Shown: positions 49,572 to 57,653, numbered from the stretch's first letter. The stretch is 64,000 nt of DNA from CAVXXD01 sp963765625 (GCA_963765625.1 CAVXXD010000018.1:124001-188000); one strand, 5' to 3'. Notes: generated from the letters alone by a model not told the origin. Numbers and translations: made by a program.

Positions 49572-51179
49572 CTATTCGGATTTCTCCAGGTAGACCAGCT
49601 CGTAGGGGGTGTCGTCCATGGCCGTACGGATGTAGCCTCCCACGTCTTCGGAGATCACCCGCGAGGTCCGGTAGAACATCAGGGGGATGAGTGGCGGGTT
49701 TTCGAGGATCATCTTCTCGGCCTGGCGGTAGAGATCGACGCTCTTACTCATATCGGGCTGCTTGCGGGCGTCCATGATCAACTTGTCGACCTCGGGGTTG
49801 TTGTACTGGGTCATGTTGTCGATGCCGGCGTTCTCGGAGAAGAAGAGTGGATAGAGGAAGTTGTCCATGGTGGGGTAGTCGGCCAGCCAGCCCAGCCGGA
49901 AGAAAGTGATCTGCTCGGCCTGGATCATGTCCAGGTAGGTGCCCCACTCGTAGCCCTCGATGGTGAAGTCGGCGCCGACGGCCTTGAAGTCGGCCTGCAC
50001 CGCCTGGGCGATCTTGTCATGGCCCACGCCGGTGTTGTAGCCCAGCACCAGGTCGGTGGGGAAGGTGGTGCCGGCGGGGTAAGCCGCGCTCATGAGGTCC
50101 TTGGCCTTGGCCGGGTCGTACTTGTAAGGCATGGCGTTCTCCTGGAACCCGTAGATGCCCTTGGGAACGATGCCGGTCGCGGGGTCACGGGTGCCCTGCA
50201 TGACCGTCTTGCAGAGGGTGGAGCGGTCCACCGCGTAGTTCAGGGCCTGGCGCAGGTCCTTGTTGCTCTTCCAGGGCTCGGTGTTCATGTTGAAGCCGTA
50301 ATAGTAGAGGCCCAGCATGGGTTCGAAGAGCGCGCGGTCGCCGAAGTCGGCGCGGGCGGCGTCGAACTGGCCCAGGGGGATCTGGCAGTCGTTTAAGGTG
50401 CCGGCCTTGAAGTCCTGGTAGCCGGTCTCCTCGTCCAGGTAGATCTTGAAGATCACCTCGTCCAGGTGGGCAATGTTGCCGTAGTAGTCGTCGAACTTCT
50501 TGATGACCACTTCCTTTTCATGGCTCCAGCTGACGAAGGAGAAGGGTCCGGTGCCCACCGGGTGCTCGGAGAAGTTCTCGCTGCCGTACTGCTCCACCAC
50601 TTCCTTGGGGATGGGGGAGAAGACGGGGTGGGCGGTGGTGACGGGGAACTGGGAGTAGGGGTAGGACAGGGTCACCTCGAGGGTGTAGTCGTCGATCGCC
50701 TTGACCCCGGCCAGCTCGGTGGCCGTGCCTTCCTGGAACTCGTCGAATCCCTTGATGGGCGAGAGGTGATAGGCGACCTCACTCGCGGTTTCCGGGTTGA
50801 CTATGCGGCTCCAGGAATAGACGAAATCCGAAGCTTTACACTCGCGCCCGTTCTGGAACTTGACCCCCTTCTTGAGTTTGAAGGTCCAGACGCTGGCGTC
50901 GGCGTTGGCGCTCCAGGACTCGGCCATGGCCGGGACGGTCTCCATGGTCTCGGGATTATTGTCGGTGAGGCCGTCGAAGATCTGTTTGCCGATCTGGATG
51001 CCCTCGGACTCCTGCAGCTGGGCAGGGTCGAGGGATACCGGCTCGGCCCCGGTGAAGGCGTAGAAAGTGCCGCCCTCGGTTGAGGTGCCCTTCTCCTCGC
51101 CGCACCCCGGAGTAGCCATGACCAGTGCCAGCACCATCATGGCCAGAACCGCCATTACGATCGCTGTCCTTTTTCTCAT
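49572..51179 (-). CDS. oppA: Peptide-binding lipoprotein of the Opp importer (family 5)
   Basis: 535 residues. Lipoprotein signal with MVLALVMATPGCGE; the Cys is lipidated. The SBP-family-5 pattern is clear: EPVSLDPAQLQES, the WTFKLKKGVKFQNGREC block (usually W.F.LR.GVKFH.G), DFVYSWSRI, VGTGPFSFVSW and LRQALNYAVDR. It delivers peptides or related ligands to OppBC; real specificity (peptide, nickel, sugar) cannot be read. AGGAGG precedes the ATG. Confidence 0.92.
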   Translation of the reverse strand: MRKRTAIVMAVLAMMVLALVMATPGCGEEKGTSTEGGTFYAFTGAEPVSLDPAQLQESEGIQIGKQIFDGLTDNNPETMETVPAMAESWSANADASVWTFKLKKGVKFQNGRECKASDFVYSWSRIVNPETASEVAYHLSPIKGFDEFQEGTATELAGVKAIDDYTLEVTLSYPYSQFPVTTAHPVFSPIPKEVVEQYGSENFSEHPVGTGPFSFVSWSHEKEVVIKKFDDYYGNIAHLDEVIFKIYLDEETGYQDFKAGTLNDCQIPLGQFDAARADFGDRALFEPMLGLYYYGFNMNTEPWKSNKDLRQALNYAVDRSTLCKTVMQGTRDPATGIVPKGIYGFQENAMPYKYDPAKAKDLMSAAYPAGTTFPTDLVLGYNTGVGHDKIAQAVQADFKAVGADFTIEGYEWGTYLDMIQAEQITFFRLGWLADYPTMDNFLYPLFFSENAGIDNMTQYNNPEVDKLIMDARKQPDMSKSVDLYRQAEKMILENPPLIPLMFYRTSRVISEDVGGYIRTAMDDTPYELVYLEKSE

Positions 51180-51309
51180 GCAAATCCTCCTTTCCGCCTG
51201 ACCTGATTACGCCCACAATATCCCGAAATATCTACCGCCCTCCCTTCACCTCCTTAATACCTGGCGTGAACGGCAATGGTTAATGCTGGTGTGATTGTTG
51301 TGCCCCGAA

Positions 51310-51352
51310 AACGAAAATTATTCTAAGAAATCTTTCGTTAGAATTATATCCA
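51310..51352 (-). promoter_or_regulatory. -10 box and overlapping palindromes upstream of oppA
   Basis: Minus-strand TATAAT (about 51350-51345) is followed at once by TTCTAA..TTAGAA (51343-51321), interleaved with AACGAAA..TTTCGTT. No good -35 is visible at normal spacing. Nested inverted repeats around the start point suggest an operator, so opp may be repressed or activated by a dimeric regulator. The 130 bases from here to oppA hold nothing else obvious. Confidence 0.45.
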
Positions 51353-51386
51353 ATCCTGGTGACAAGTGATAGATAAGCCCGGAACG

Positions 51387-51881
51387 CTACTTGACGTTCA
51401 GGCACCAGGAGCCGCCGGTCTCGACGAGGTTGAAGGACCTGGCCTCCGCTTCATCCACCTTTACCTTCCTGGTGTTGCCGGCGCTGTCGGTCTCGGCGAA
51501 CTCGCCCCAGTACCAGACGTCCGAGCTGCCGTCCTCCCTCTCCGAGACGAGGTAGGAGATGCTGACGATCTCCGTGTAGGGGAATTCCGAGCGCAGCCCG
51601 TCGATGATCATCTCCCCGAGTTCCTCGTCGGAGGCACCCCCGGCGTCACCTCGCAGCTTGCCCAGCCAGGCGGGCGGCAGGACGGAGAGCACGGCGGCGG
51701 AATCACCATCTACGATGCCGAAGAGCAGGTAGTCCACGGCGAGCTCCGGGGGGGAGAGAGTGGAGCGGCGGTCCTTTGTCGTTTCGCTGCCACCACATCC
51801 CATCGGGACGGCGGCCAGCGCCAGGCAGGCGGCCAGCGCCAGCGCCGCCGCGAACCTCGCTATTGCCATTCTCCGGTGCAT
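51387..51881 (-). CDS. Small uncharacterised lipoprotein
   Basis: 164 residues from ATG 51881 (GGGAGGG upstream). Signal peptide rich in Ala/Leu ending in AVPMGCGG, a lipobox. The mature part (about 135 residues) has an Asp/Glu-rich, helical first half and a beta-strand second half with conserved-looking Trp (VWYWGEF, GSWCLNVK). This is reminiscent of small NTF2-like / DUF4878-type lipoprotein domains (AVDYLLFGIVDGDSAAVLSVLPPAW), but that assignment is tentative. Confidence 0.7.
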   Translation of the reverse strand: MHRRMAIARFAAALALAACLALAAVPMGCGGSETTKDRRSTLSPPELAVDYLLFGIVDGDSAAVLSVLPPAWLGKLRGDAGGASDEELGEMIIDGLRSEFPYTEIVSISYLVSEREDGSSDVWYWGEFAETDSAGNTRKVKVDEAEARSFNLVETGGSWCLNVK

Positions 51882-51964
51882 GCACCCTCCCGTGCCGGTC
51901 ATACCTTCTTTCTTTTGGACATTGAAGAATTATAAAGCATCGGCCAACCCACGGCGAACGGGGG

Positions 51965-53047
51965 TTACACGTTGAACCGGTAAATGTAAGTGAAGGACCC
52001 GTGGATGTGTTCGGAGCGGCAGTAGAGAGGCCTGCGCCAGATGCTGGCCAGGCACCCTGAGAGGATGCCTTCGATGAGGAGATGGCTCATGGGATTATCC
52101 ACGGCGATCTCGCAGGCGCCTTCTCCTTCCGAGACGATGCGGGGGTTGCCCATGCCTCTCAGGGGCAGCTCCGTCAACTGGTTCTTGAAACTCTCCATGC
52201 TGTCCAGGCCGGTCCCGGCACAGAACTCCCGCACCTTGCGGCCGGCGATGCCGAGGACCATCCCCGGTATCTCCTGGCCCAGCTCCTCCTCGAGTTCGCG
52301 GAAGACCGCTTCCAGGGAGGCTACCGGCAGGCAGGCCACCCGCTGGCCGGTGCGGTGGTCGGTGATGACGCCCTCGTCCAGGTCCCATCGGTACGTCCGG
52401 CCGATGAAGGAGGGGAGACCGCAACCGGGGCAGAGGTCGTAGGCGTTCCGGCCGGGAGTGTATACCGGGTTGACCGGCTTGAGGCGGTCTTCCAGGTGGG
52501 GGTGGGGGTCCCGCGATTCCTCCAGGGTGATCTTGAGCATCCCCCGGTCCATCTCCGACTGGCCGGCGCCTTCTTTCTGCTCGAGGAACTCCCATGTCCC
52601 CAGGGAATCTCCCAGCAGCATGCCGGGGTTGTAGGGGTTGCGGCAGAGCACCGTCATGCGCTTGCGGAACTTGTAGGAGAGCAGGATGAATCGGCCGTAT
52701 CCCAGCCCCGCCACGTGGTCGAAGATTATGCTGGAAGAAGGGTTGATCAGCTTGATGGTGCGGGGAAAGTGGTAGAGGCCCAGGCTCTGATAGGCATGGG
52801 GTATGAGGGTCTCGATGAAGCTCCGGCCGATCCGTCTCTCGGCCTCCACCACCACGGATTCGATGTTGAAGCCGATAGCTTCGGAGACGCCCTCGACGAT
52901 CCCGCCGAAGAGGTCGGTCTCCATGAAGACCAGGCGCGTCCGGTTGCGGTCCTTGCCGATGATGGTACCGTTGGGGTACCAGTGCATGAACCGGGAATAT
53001 GCCAGGGGGACCTGGCACTCACCGCATCGCCTGAGGTGTCTATGCAA
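51965..53047 (-). CDS. Internally duplicated CxxC protein of unknown function
   Basis: 360 residues from TTG 53047 (AGGAGG six bases before). Two halves share a layout. Each starts with a zinc-ribbon-like CxxC (RRCGECQVPL at 8-11; LCPGCGLPSF near 205), then a GTII/GVIT strand, a helical EAxxR/ELEEELG stretch, and ends with NPYNPGMLLGDSLGTWEF or NPMSHLLIEGILSGCLASIW. So this is a tandem duplication of one domain of about 175 residues. No signal peptide. I do not recognise the family; a small-molecule-binding (V4R-like) fold is only a guess. Divergent from the MerR-TetR regulator, which may control it. Confidence 0.7.
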   Translation of the reverse strand: MHRHLRRCGECQVPLAYSRFMHWYPNGTIIGKDRNRTRLVFMETDLFGGIVEGVSEAIGFNIESVVVEAERRIGRSFIETLIPHAYQSLGLYHFPRTIKLINPSSSIIFDHVAGLGYGRFILLSYKFRKRMTVLCRNPYNPGMLLGDSLGTWEFLEQKEGAGQSEMDRGMLKITLEESRDPHPHLEDRLKPVNPVYTPGRNAYDLCPGCGLPSFIGRTYRWDLDEGVITDHRTGQRVACLPVASLEAVFRELEEELGQEIPGMVLGIAGRKVREFCAGTGLDSMESFKNQLTELPLRGMGNPRIVSEGEGACEIAVDNPMSHLLIEGILSGCLASIWRRPLYCRSEHIHGSFTYIYRFNV

Positions 53048-53188
53048 ATGCGCCTCCTGTCGACGTCATAACCTGCCTAAGCATAAATTCGGCAGTTAAC
53101 GAGGGAAAATGAAGCTTGTTACGGAATATTTATACAGGATGGATTTAGCGTTAAAATGGAAAACGGGTACCGTCTGTGACCAAGGGGT

Positions 53189-53218
53189 TTGACAACAGTG
53201 CTAGAATCGTAATGTTAT
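53189..53218 (+). promoter_or_regulatory. Promoter of the MerR-TetR regulator
   Basis: Perfect TTGACA (53189-53194) and, after 18 bases, TGTTAT (53213-53218). Start codon 44 bases downstream with AGGAG. Confidence 0.5.
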
Positions 53219-53261
53219 GCCTTTTTCGGGGCGGTGCCACCCGGACGGACCAGGAGTGAGT

Positions 53262-54167
53262 ATGGACACAAAAGAATACGGCTTTCCCATGAGGATGAGG
53301 CAGTTGGCAAGTGCCTCCGGACTGTCGGTGAGCACCATCAAGTTCTATATGTCCAAGGGGCTTCTCCCGGCACCGCGGAAAACCAAGCCCAACGTTGCCT
53401 ACTACGACGAACTCTTCCTGAAGCGCCTTCTTATAATCAAGGCCATGCGGGACGAGGGGCTGTCCATCACCAACATAAAAAGCATCCTGGACAAGTACCC
53501 CTTCGAAAAGGTCTCGGAATGGGAGGACTTCAAGGTGGAGGCCAACAGGAAGGACTCCTTCGATCGGGAGGTCGAAGAGCGCCTGGCTACCCTGAGCGAC
53601 GAGGAGCGCCGCACCGAGGCCATCCTGGACGCCGCCATTCATGTCTTCACGCAGCACGGCTACTATAACGCCACCGTCGACGACATCGCCCAGGAGGCGG
53701 GGGTGAGTAAGGGTACCTGCTACCAGTACTTCACCGGCAAGGAAGAGATATTCATCGCCACCATGCAGCGGACCCTCCAGGCTCTGCTGGCGGAAGCCGA
53801 TGCCGCCGGGGTAGGCGCCGGCGATGCCCTGGCGGGGCTGGGGTTGAAGGGGCTTACCTTCATCTCCAAGTACCGCGACATCCAGTTCATGTTCCTGGGG
53901 ATAGTCTCCGAGGTGATGGGCGGCAACAAGAAGCTGCAGGTAAAGGCGGGCGAGTTTTTCAACCAGGTGGCCGACTTCCTGGCCAGGGACATCCAGTCGG
54001 GCATCGACGAAGGCATCTTCCGGGAGGTCGACCCCAGGACGGTAGCCTTCGCTCTCATCGGCATCGCCGAGATCGTAGGCAACCTCTACCTCATCGACGA
54101 CGACTTCGACGTGCTGCAGTTCTTCATCTCCCTCATGGACTTCTTGCAGCACGGCCTCTCCAAGTAA
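53262..54167 (+). CDS. MerR-TetR fusion transcriptional regulator
   Basis: 301 residues from ATG 53262. Residues 8-80 are a MerR-type winged helix (RMRQLASASGLSVSTIKFYMSKGLLPAP then KRLLIIKAMRDEGLSITNIKSIL). Residues 110-160 are a TetR-type helix-turn-helix (AILDAAIHVFTQHGYYNATVDDIAQEAGVSKGTCYQYFTGKEEIF), followed by a TetR ligand-binding helical domain to the end. Two DNA-binding modules of different families in one chain is uncommon. It lies between the divergent CxxC protein and a membrane peptide / CrtI-like pair, its likely targets. Confidence 0.88.
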   Translation: MDTKEYGFPMRMRQLASASGLSVSTIKFYMSKGLLPAPRKTKPNVAYYDELFLKRLLIIKAMRDEGLSITNIKSILDKYPFEKVSEWEDFKVEANRKDSFDREVEERLATLSDEERRTEAILDAAIHVFTQHGYYNATVDDIAQEAGVSKGTCYQYFTGKEEIFIATMQRTLQALLAEADAAGVGAGDALAGLGLKGLTFISKYRDIQFMFLGIVSEVMGGNKKLQVKAGEFFNQVADFLARDIQSGIDEGIFREVDPRTVAFALIGIAEIVGNLYLIDDDFDVLQFFISLMDFLQHGLSK

Positions 54168-54190
54168 ACCCGCATCGCCGGGAAAATCAA

Positions 54191-54213
54191 GAAGGGGTCT
54201 GACCCCAAATTTC
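54191..54213. repeat. Single REP-type palindrome
   Basis: GAAGGGGTCTGACCCCAAATTTC shares the GGGGTCTGACCCC core and flanks with the paired elements at 45.3 and 56.1 kb, but has no inverted partner nearby. It sits just after the MerR-TetR stop. Confidence 0.7.
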
Positions 54214-54222
54214 TTTCGCGTC

Positions 54223-54251
54223 TTTACAGGTTTAAAAACAGCAAGTATAAT
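54223..54251 (+). promoter_or_regulatory. Strong promoter of the membrane peptide / oxidoreductase pair
   Basis: TTTACA (54223-54228), exactly 17 bases, TATAAT (54246-54251). About 50 bases before the first start codon. Confidence 0.75.
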
Positions 54252-54303
54252 GAAACCGTAAGTCAGGATAACTATCCGAAGTTGCATGCGGAAAGGAGAC
54301 GAC

Positions 54304-54456
54304 ATGAAGAAGAAAGCAAAGGTGGCAATGGTGGCTTATCTAGTCATGACCGTCGGCGCCGTGGTGGCGTTCATGACGGCGAGCCAGAGCACCAAGCGCT
54401 ATATCGTGCACCTTGGCAAGCAGGTGCCGTTCCTTCCCTATCGTTACTTCATCTGA
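54304..54456 (+). CDS. 50-residue single-helix membrane peptide
   Basis: A short gene with AAAGGAG upstream of its ATG. It has a basic start (MKKKAKVAM), one transmembrane helix (VAYLVMTVGAVVAFMTA), then a basic/aromatic tail (STKRYIVHLGKQVPFLPYRYFI). The strong promoter, good ribosome site and position 21 bases before the CrtI-like gene make it a real gene. It may anchor or assist the oxidoreductase. No family recognised. Confidence 0.7.
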   Translation: MKKKAKVAMVAYLVMTVGAVVAFMTASQSTKRYIVHLGKQVPFLPYRYFI

Positions 54457-54477
54457 TCGGCTGGAAAGGAGATCACG

Positions 54478-55974
54478 ATGTACGATTACGACGCCGTTGT
54501 CATCGGAGCGGGCCTGGGCGGCCTCTCCGCCGCCGCGCTGCTGCAGAGCAAGGGCCTCAAGACCCTGGTCTGCGAGAACACCGACCTGGTGGGAGGGTGC
54601 TGTTCCTCCATCGACATCGAAGGTTACCGCTTCGACATCGGGGCCAGCATCGTCGAGTTGAGCTTCGTCATCGACGACCTCTTCCAGCAGATGGGCAAGA
54701 AGACCTCCGACTACATCGACTTCATGCCCATCGACCCCATCTACGGCTTCGTCACCGAGGAAGGCGACAAGTTCACCTACCCGGTGGACTCCGCCGCCAC
54801 CCGGGAGGTCATCGCCGGCATGTCGCCGAAGGACGCCGCGAACTGGGACCGCTTCAGCAAGCTGGGCGCCGAGGCCATCAACGAGGCCTTCGGCAGGGTG
54901 ATGGGCAAGCCCATGTACACCTTCTCGGATATGATGAAGGTGTTGCTCGCCGCCCCCAAGATGCTCAAGGTCGCCCCCTACATGATCAAGAATTTCGAGA
55001 GTGCCCTGAAGGGCTTCTTCGAGGACGAGAAGGTGCGCTCCTCCATGAGCCTGCAGTCCTACTTCCTGGGCCTGCCGCCCGCCCTCTGCCCCGGCTACGT
55101 CTCCTTCCTGGCCTACGGGGAACACGAAGGCATCTACTACCCGCGCGGCGGCATGATCAAGATCCCCGAGGGTATCTGCAACTGCTTCAAGGACTTCGGC
55201 GGCGAGATCAAGTTCAACGCCCGCGTAACCAAGGTGCTCACCGACGGCAAGAGCGTCAACGGCGTGGAACTGGCCGACGGCACCAAAATCACCTCGAAGA
55301 TAGTGGTCTCGGACATCAACGCCAAGACCCTCTACCTCGACCTCATCGGCCGGGATAATATCCCCGGCTGGGCCGCTTCGGCCATGAAGAACTTCCCCGT
55401 CTCCATACCCGCTCCCATGATCATGCTGGGCCTGGACTCCGAACTGGACCTGCCGGGGCACCACACCTTCTGCTACACCAATTTAAATGAGATGAACCGC
55501 ATCTGGTTTGACGAGTACAAAAAGGGCATCATCCCCACCGGCGGCTTCATGCTCATCTCCTGGCCCTCCCACGCCGACCCCTCCATGGCTCCTCCCGGCA
55601 AGCACTGCATCAACCTGGTCACCTTCGCCCCCTACCACCTGGCCGAGGGCAACTGGGACCTGATCAGGGACGAGTACCTGGAGAACACCCTGGACATGAT
55701 GGAGCGCCTCTTCCACCTGGATATCAAGAAGCACGTAACCCTGGCCAAGATAAGCACCCCCTTCGACCTGGAGCGCCAGCTGCTCCACCCGGAGGGCGCC
55801 GTCTACGGCCTGCAGAACGACTTTTTCACCACGGCCATGTTCCGCCCGCGCATGCGCTCCCGCGTCTTCAAAAACCTCTACCTGGCCGGCGCTTCCGTCC
55901 ACCTGGGCGGCGGCGTGCCCACCACCATCGGCTCCGGCGTCTGCGTGGGCGGCCTGGTAGAGCAGGACATGTAG
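54478..55974 (+). CDS. CrtI-like NAD(P)/FAD oxidoreductase (third copy, divergent)
   Basis: 498 residues. FAD motif VIGAGLGGLSAAALLQSKG near the N-terminus, VGGCCSSIDIEGYRFDIG, and C-terminal NLYLAGASVHLGGGVPTTIGSGVCVGG. It has the length and pattern of phytoene desaturase/isomerase relatives, but is clearly divergent from the pair at 0.3-3.1 kb. AAAGGAG ribosome site. Cotranscribed with the 50-aa membrane peptide and probably controlled by the adjacent MerR-TetR regulator. Substrate unknown. Confidence 0.82.
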   Translation: MYDYDAVVIGAGLGGLSAAALLQSKGLKTLVCENTDLVGGCCSSIDIEGYRFDIGASIVELSFVIDDLFQQMGKKTSDYIDFMPIDPIYGFVTEEGDKFTYPVDSAATREVIAGMSPKDAANWDRFSKLGAEAINEAFGRVMGKPMYTFSDMMKVLLAAPKMLKVAPYMIKNFESALKGFFEDEKVRSSMSLQSYFLGLPPALCPGYVSFLAYGEHEGIYYPRGGMIKIPEGICNCFKDFGGEIKFNARVTKVLTDGKSVNGVELADGTKITSKIVVSDINAKTLYLDLIGRDNIPGWAASAMKNFPVSIPAPMIMLGLDSELDLPGHHTFCYTNLNEMNRIWFDEYKKGIIPTGGFMLISWPSHADPSMAPPGKHCINLVTFAPYHLAEGNWDLIRDEYLENTLDMMERLFHLDIKKHVTLAKISTPFDLERQLLHPEGAVYGLQNDFFTTAMFRPRMRSRVFKNLYLAGASVHLGGGVPTTIGSGVCVGGLVEQDM

Positions 55975-56001
55975 TAACCCTCCCCGCGCGTAACGCGCGT
56001 C

Positions 56002-56033
56002 AGGCCCGGGCTTCGCGCCCGGGCCTTTTTTTG
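56002..56033 (+). terminator. Terminator after the CrtI-like gene
   Basis: Stem AGGCCCGGGC / GCCCGGGCCT with a UUCG-type loop, followed by seven T. It directly abuts the second REPIN-like element. Confidence 0.85.
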
Positions 56034-56037
56034 GGGT

Positions 56038-56142
56038 CAGGAAAATTGGGGTCAGACCCCTTCTCCACTTTCTCCGCAGCCAGCTGACAACGGATGCTTT
56101 CCGGAGAGAAAGTGGAGAAGGGGTCTGACCCCAATTTTCCTG
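56038..56142. repeat. REPIN-like inverted REP pair (element 2)
   Basis: Two perfect 37-base inverted arms (56038-56074, 56106-56142) with a 31-base spacer. The core GGGGTCAGACCCC + TTCTCCACTT matches element 1; the flank differs by one base (AAAATT against AAAGTT). Spacer sequences differ, so the arms are what is conserved. It ends ten bases before a TATAAT. Confidence 0.88.
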
Positions 56143-56152
56143 ACGCATCAGA

Positions 56153-56158
56153 TATAAT
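56153..56158 (+). promoter_or_regulatory. -10 box giving a leaderless mRNA for the 71-aa gene
   Basis: A perfect TATAAT ends six bases before ATG 56165, leaving no room for a Shine-Dalgarno site. Any -35 would lie in the right arm of the REPIN-like element, where no good hexamer is seen. Confidence 0.5.
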
Positions 56159-56164
56159 CGTTGC

Positions 56165-56380
56165 ATGGCGAAGATACTTTTAGAGCGTGAATTCCTGGGC
56201 AAGCTAGGATACGTGCGCGTCACGTTCTTCCAGCATGTCGACAGAGAGACCGGGCAGGAGCTTGTCCGCATCAAGGGCAGGAAAAAGAAGTACCGCTTCG
56301 ATGGCGAGACCTTCGAGGACCTTTATGCCGCCCAGCGCTTCGTGGCCGACCGCATCGTCGAGATAGACAAGAGCATCTAG
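56165..56380 (+). CDS. Small conserved-looking protein, 71 residues
   Basis: Basic, beta-rich N-terminal half (LGYVRVTFFQHVDRETGQELVRIKGRKKKYRF) and a helical end (FEDLYAAQRFVADRIVEIDKSI). No signal peptide or known motif. Probably translated from a leaderless message. The metallophosphoesterase starts eight bases after its stop, so they form an operon. Family unknown. Confidence 0.65.
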   Translation: MAKILLEREFLGKLGYVRVTFFQHVDRETGQELVRIKGRKKKYRFDGETFEDLYAAQRFVADRIVEIDKSI

Positions 56381-56388
56381 GTGAGGGA

Positions 56389-57162
56389 ATGAAGATCCTG
56401 GCCATCGGGGAGCTAGCGGGTGACCTGAAGATGCTCGGACGGGTGATGGAGGACGTGGGGACCTGGAAACCCGACCTGGTCCTCTTCACCGGCGACGTGG
56501 TGCGAGCGGATGAGCGGGAAAAGCTCCTGGCGTCCCGGCGGGAAGGGAAGGCCACGCCCCCCGGCTGGCGGGACCTGATGAAGGACGTGCTCGAACAGGA
56601 AGCCGTTACTTACCGCCATTTTCTCGAGGAGATAGCCCGCTTTCGTGGCCTGGTGCGCATAGTGCCGGGGCATCGCGACGCCCCCTACTCCACCTTCCTG
56701 AGGGCGGTACTTTCCGAAAACGCCGCCGCTCCCCGCGTAGGGCTGGCACACCAGAACTTCATCAACGTCGGCCGTGACTTCGTGCTGGTGGGTTTCGGCG
56801 GAGACATCACCTCCGATGACCGGGAGACCGGCCTGGCCAACCGCTTTCCGGAATGGGAGGCAGCTTATTCCCTGGACATCCTGGAACGCCTGTCCCAGGA
56901 CCCCATTCTTCTTACCCACTATCCTCCCCGTGCCGATACCCTGGACCTGGTGGACGGGGAGCACGTGGGAAGCCCGTTGCTGAGAGAGGTGATCGACCGC
57001 TGCCGCCCGGCTTACGTCTTCTGCGGCCATGCCGGTGCTTCCCAGGGCATCGAGGCCATGGGGCGCACCGTGGTCATCAACCCCGGCAGTCTGGCCCGCG
57101 GCGATTACGCCATCGTCAATACCCGCAAGGAGACGGTCCGCTTCAATATGCTGGAAGCCTGA
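56389..57162 (+). CDS. Calcineurin-like metallophosphoesterase
   Basis: 257 residues. Pattern of the superfamily: FTGDVV (metal Asp), VPGHRD in place of GNHD/E, LLTHYPP, CGHAGA in place of GHxH, and VINPGSLARGDYA near the end. The first block, IGELAGDL, departs from D-x-H, so metal site 1 may be altered or use other ligands. A long charged insertion (residues 40-75) is unusual. Substrate unknown. Confidence 0.75.
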   Translation: MKILAIGELAGDLKMLGRVMEDVGTWKPDLVLFTGDVVRADEREKLLASRREGKATPPGWRDLMKDVLEQEAVTYRHFLEEIARFRGLVRIVPGHRDAPYSTFLRAVLSENAAAPRVGLAHQNFINVGRDFVLVGFGGDITSDDRETGLANRFPEWEAAYSLDILERLSQDPILLTHYPPRADTLDLVDGEHVGSPLLREVIDRCRPAYVFCGHAGASQGIEAMGRTVVINPGSLARGDYAIVNTRKETVRFNMLEA

Positions 57163-57179
57163 GCCTCAAGCCTGCCCGG

Positions 57180-57653
57180 CTATTTCTTGCCGGCCAGGGA
57201 GCGCCCCAGGTTGATGAGGCGCGCCACATCCTTCTCGGACGCGTCGGGGCCCGTCCACAGGCTCAGGGGGGCGCCCGCCTTGACCGCCACGCCCTTGCCC
57301 ACCGGCTTCGCGCCCTTCTTTTTCAGCAGCTTGCGTAGAACCTTGACGGTGTGCCGTCCCCGCACTTTCGCATAAGGGCTGAATCCGGCGGCCCGGGTGC
57401 CCTTGAGATCCTTGCGCTTCAGCCCCTTGAGGAATCGCCGTACCACCCGCGCCGGTTTTCCGCCATGAGTAGGCGAACCGACGGCCAGGATACTGTAATT
57501 CTTGAGCTCGTCCCGGTCTACATCCTTCAAGGATTTTACCACCGCCGCGGCCCCGGCCATGCGCAGGCCGCGAGCCACGTCCTCCGCCGCCTGCCGGGTA
57601 TGCCCGGTCTTGCTCACGTAAGTCACCAGGGCTTTCTTGTTCCTTTTTAACAC
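57180..57653 (-). CDS. Flavodoxin-like protein
   Basis: 157 residues. The FMN phosphate loop is SKTGHTRQAAEDVARGL; the second site has ILAVGSPTHGGKPARVVRRFL. Very rich in Lys/Arg, unlike acidic electron-carrier flavodoxins, so a flavodoxin-domain quinone reductase or a nucleic-acid-binding variant is possible. Converges on the phosphoesterase. Confidence 0.8.
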   Translation of the reverse strand: MLKRNKKALVTYVSKTGHTRQAAEDVARGLRMAGAAAVVKSLKDVDRDELKNYSILAVGSPTHGGKPARVVRRFLKGLKRKDLKGTRAAGFSPYAKVRGRHTVKVLRKLLKKKGAKPVGKGVAVKAGAPLSLWTGPDASEKDVARLINLGRSLAGKK

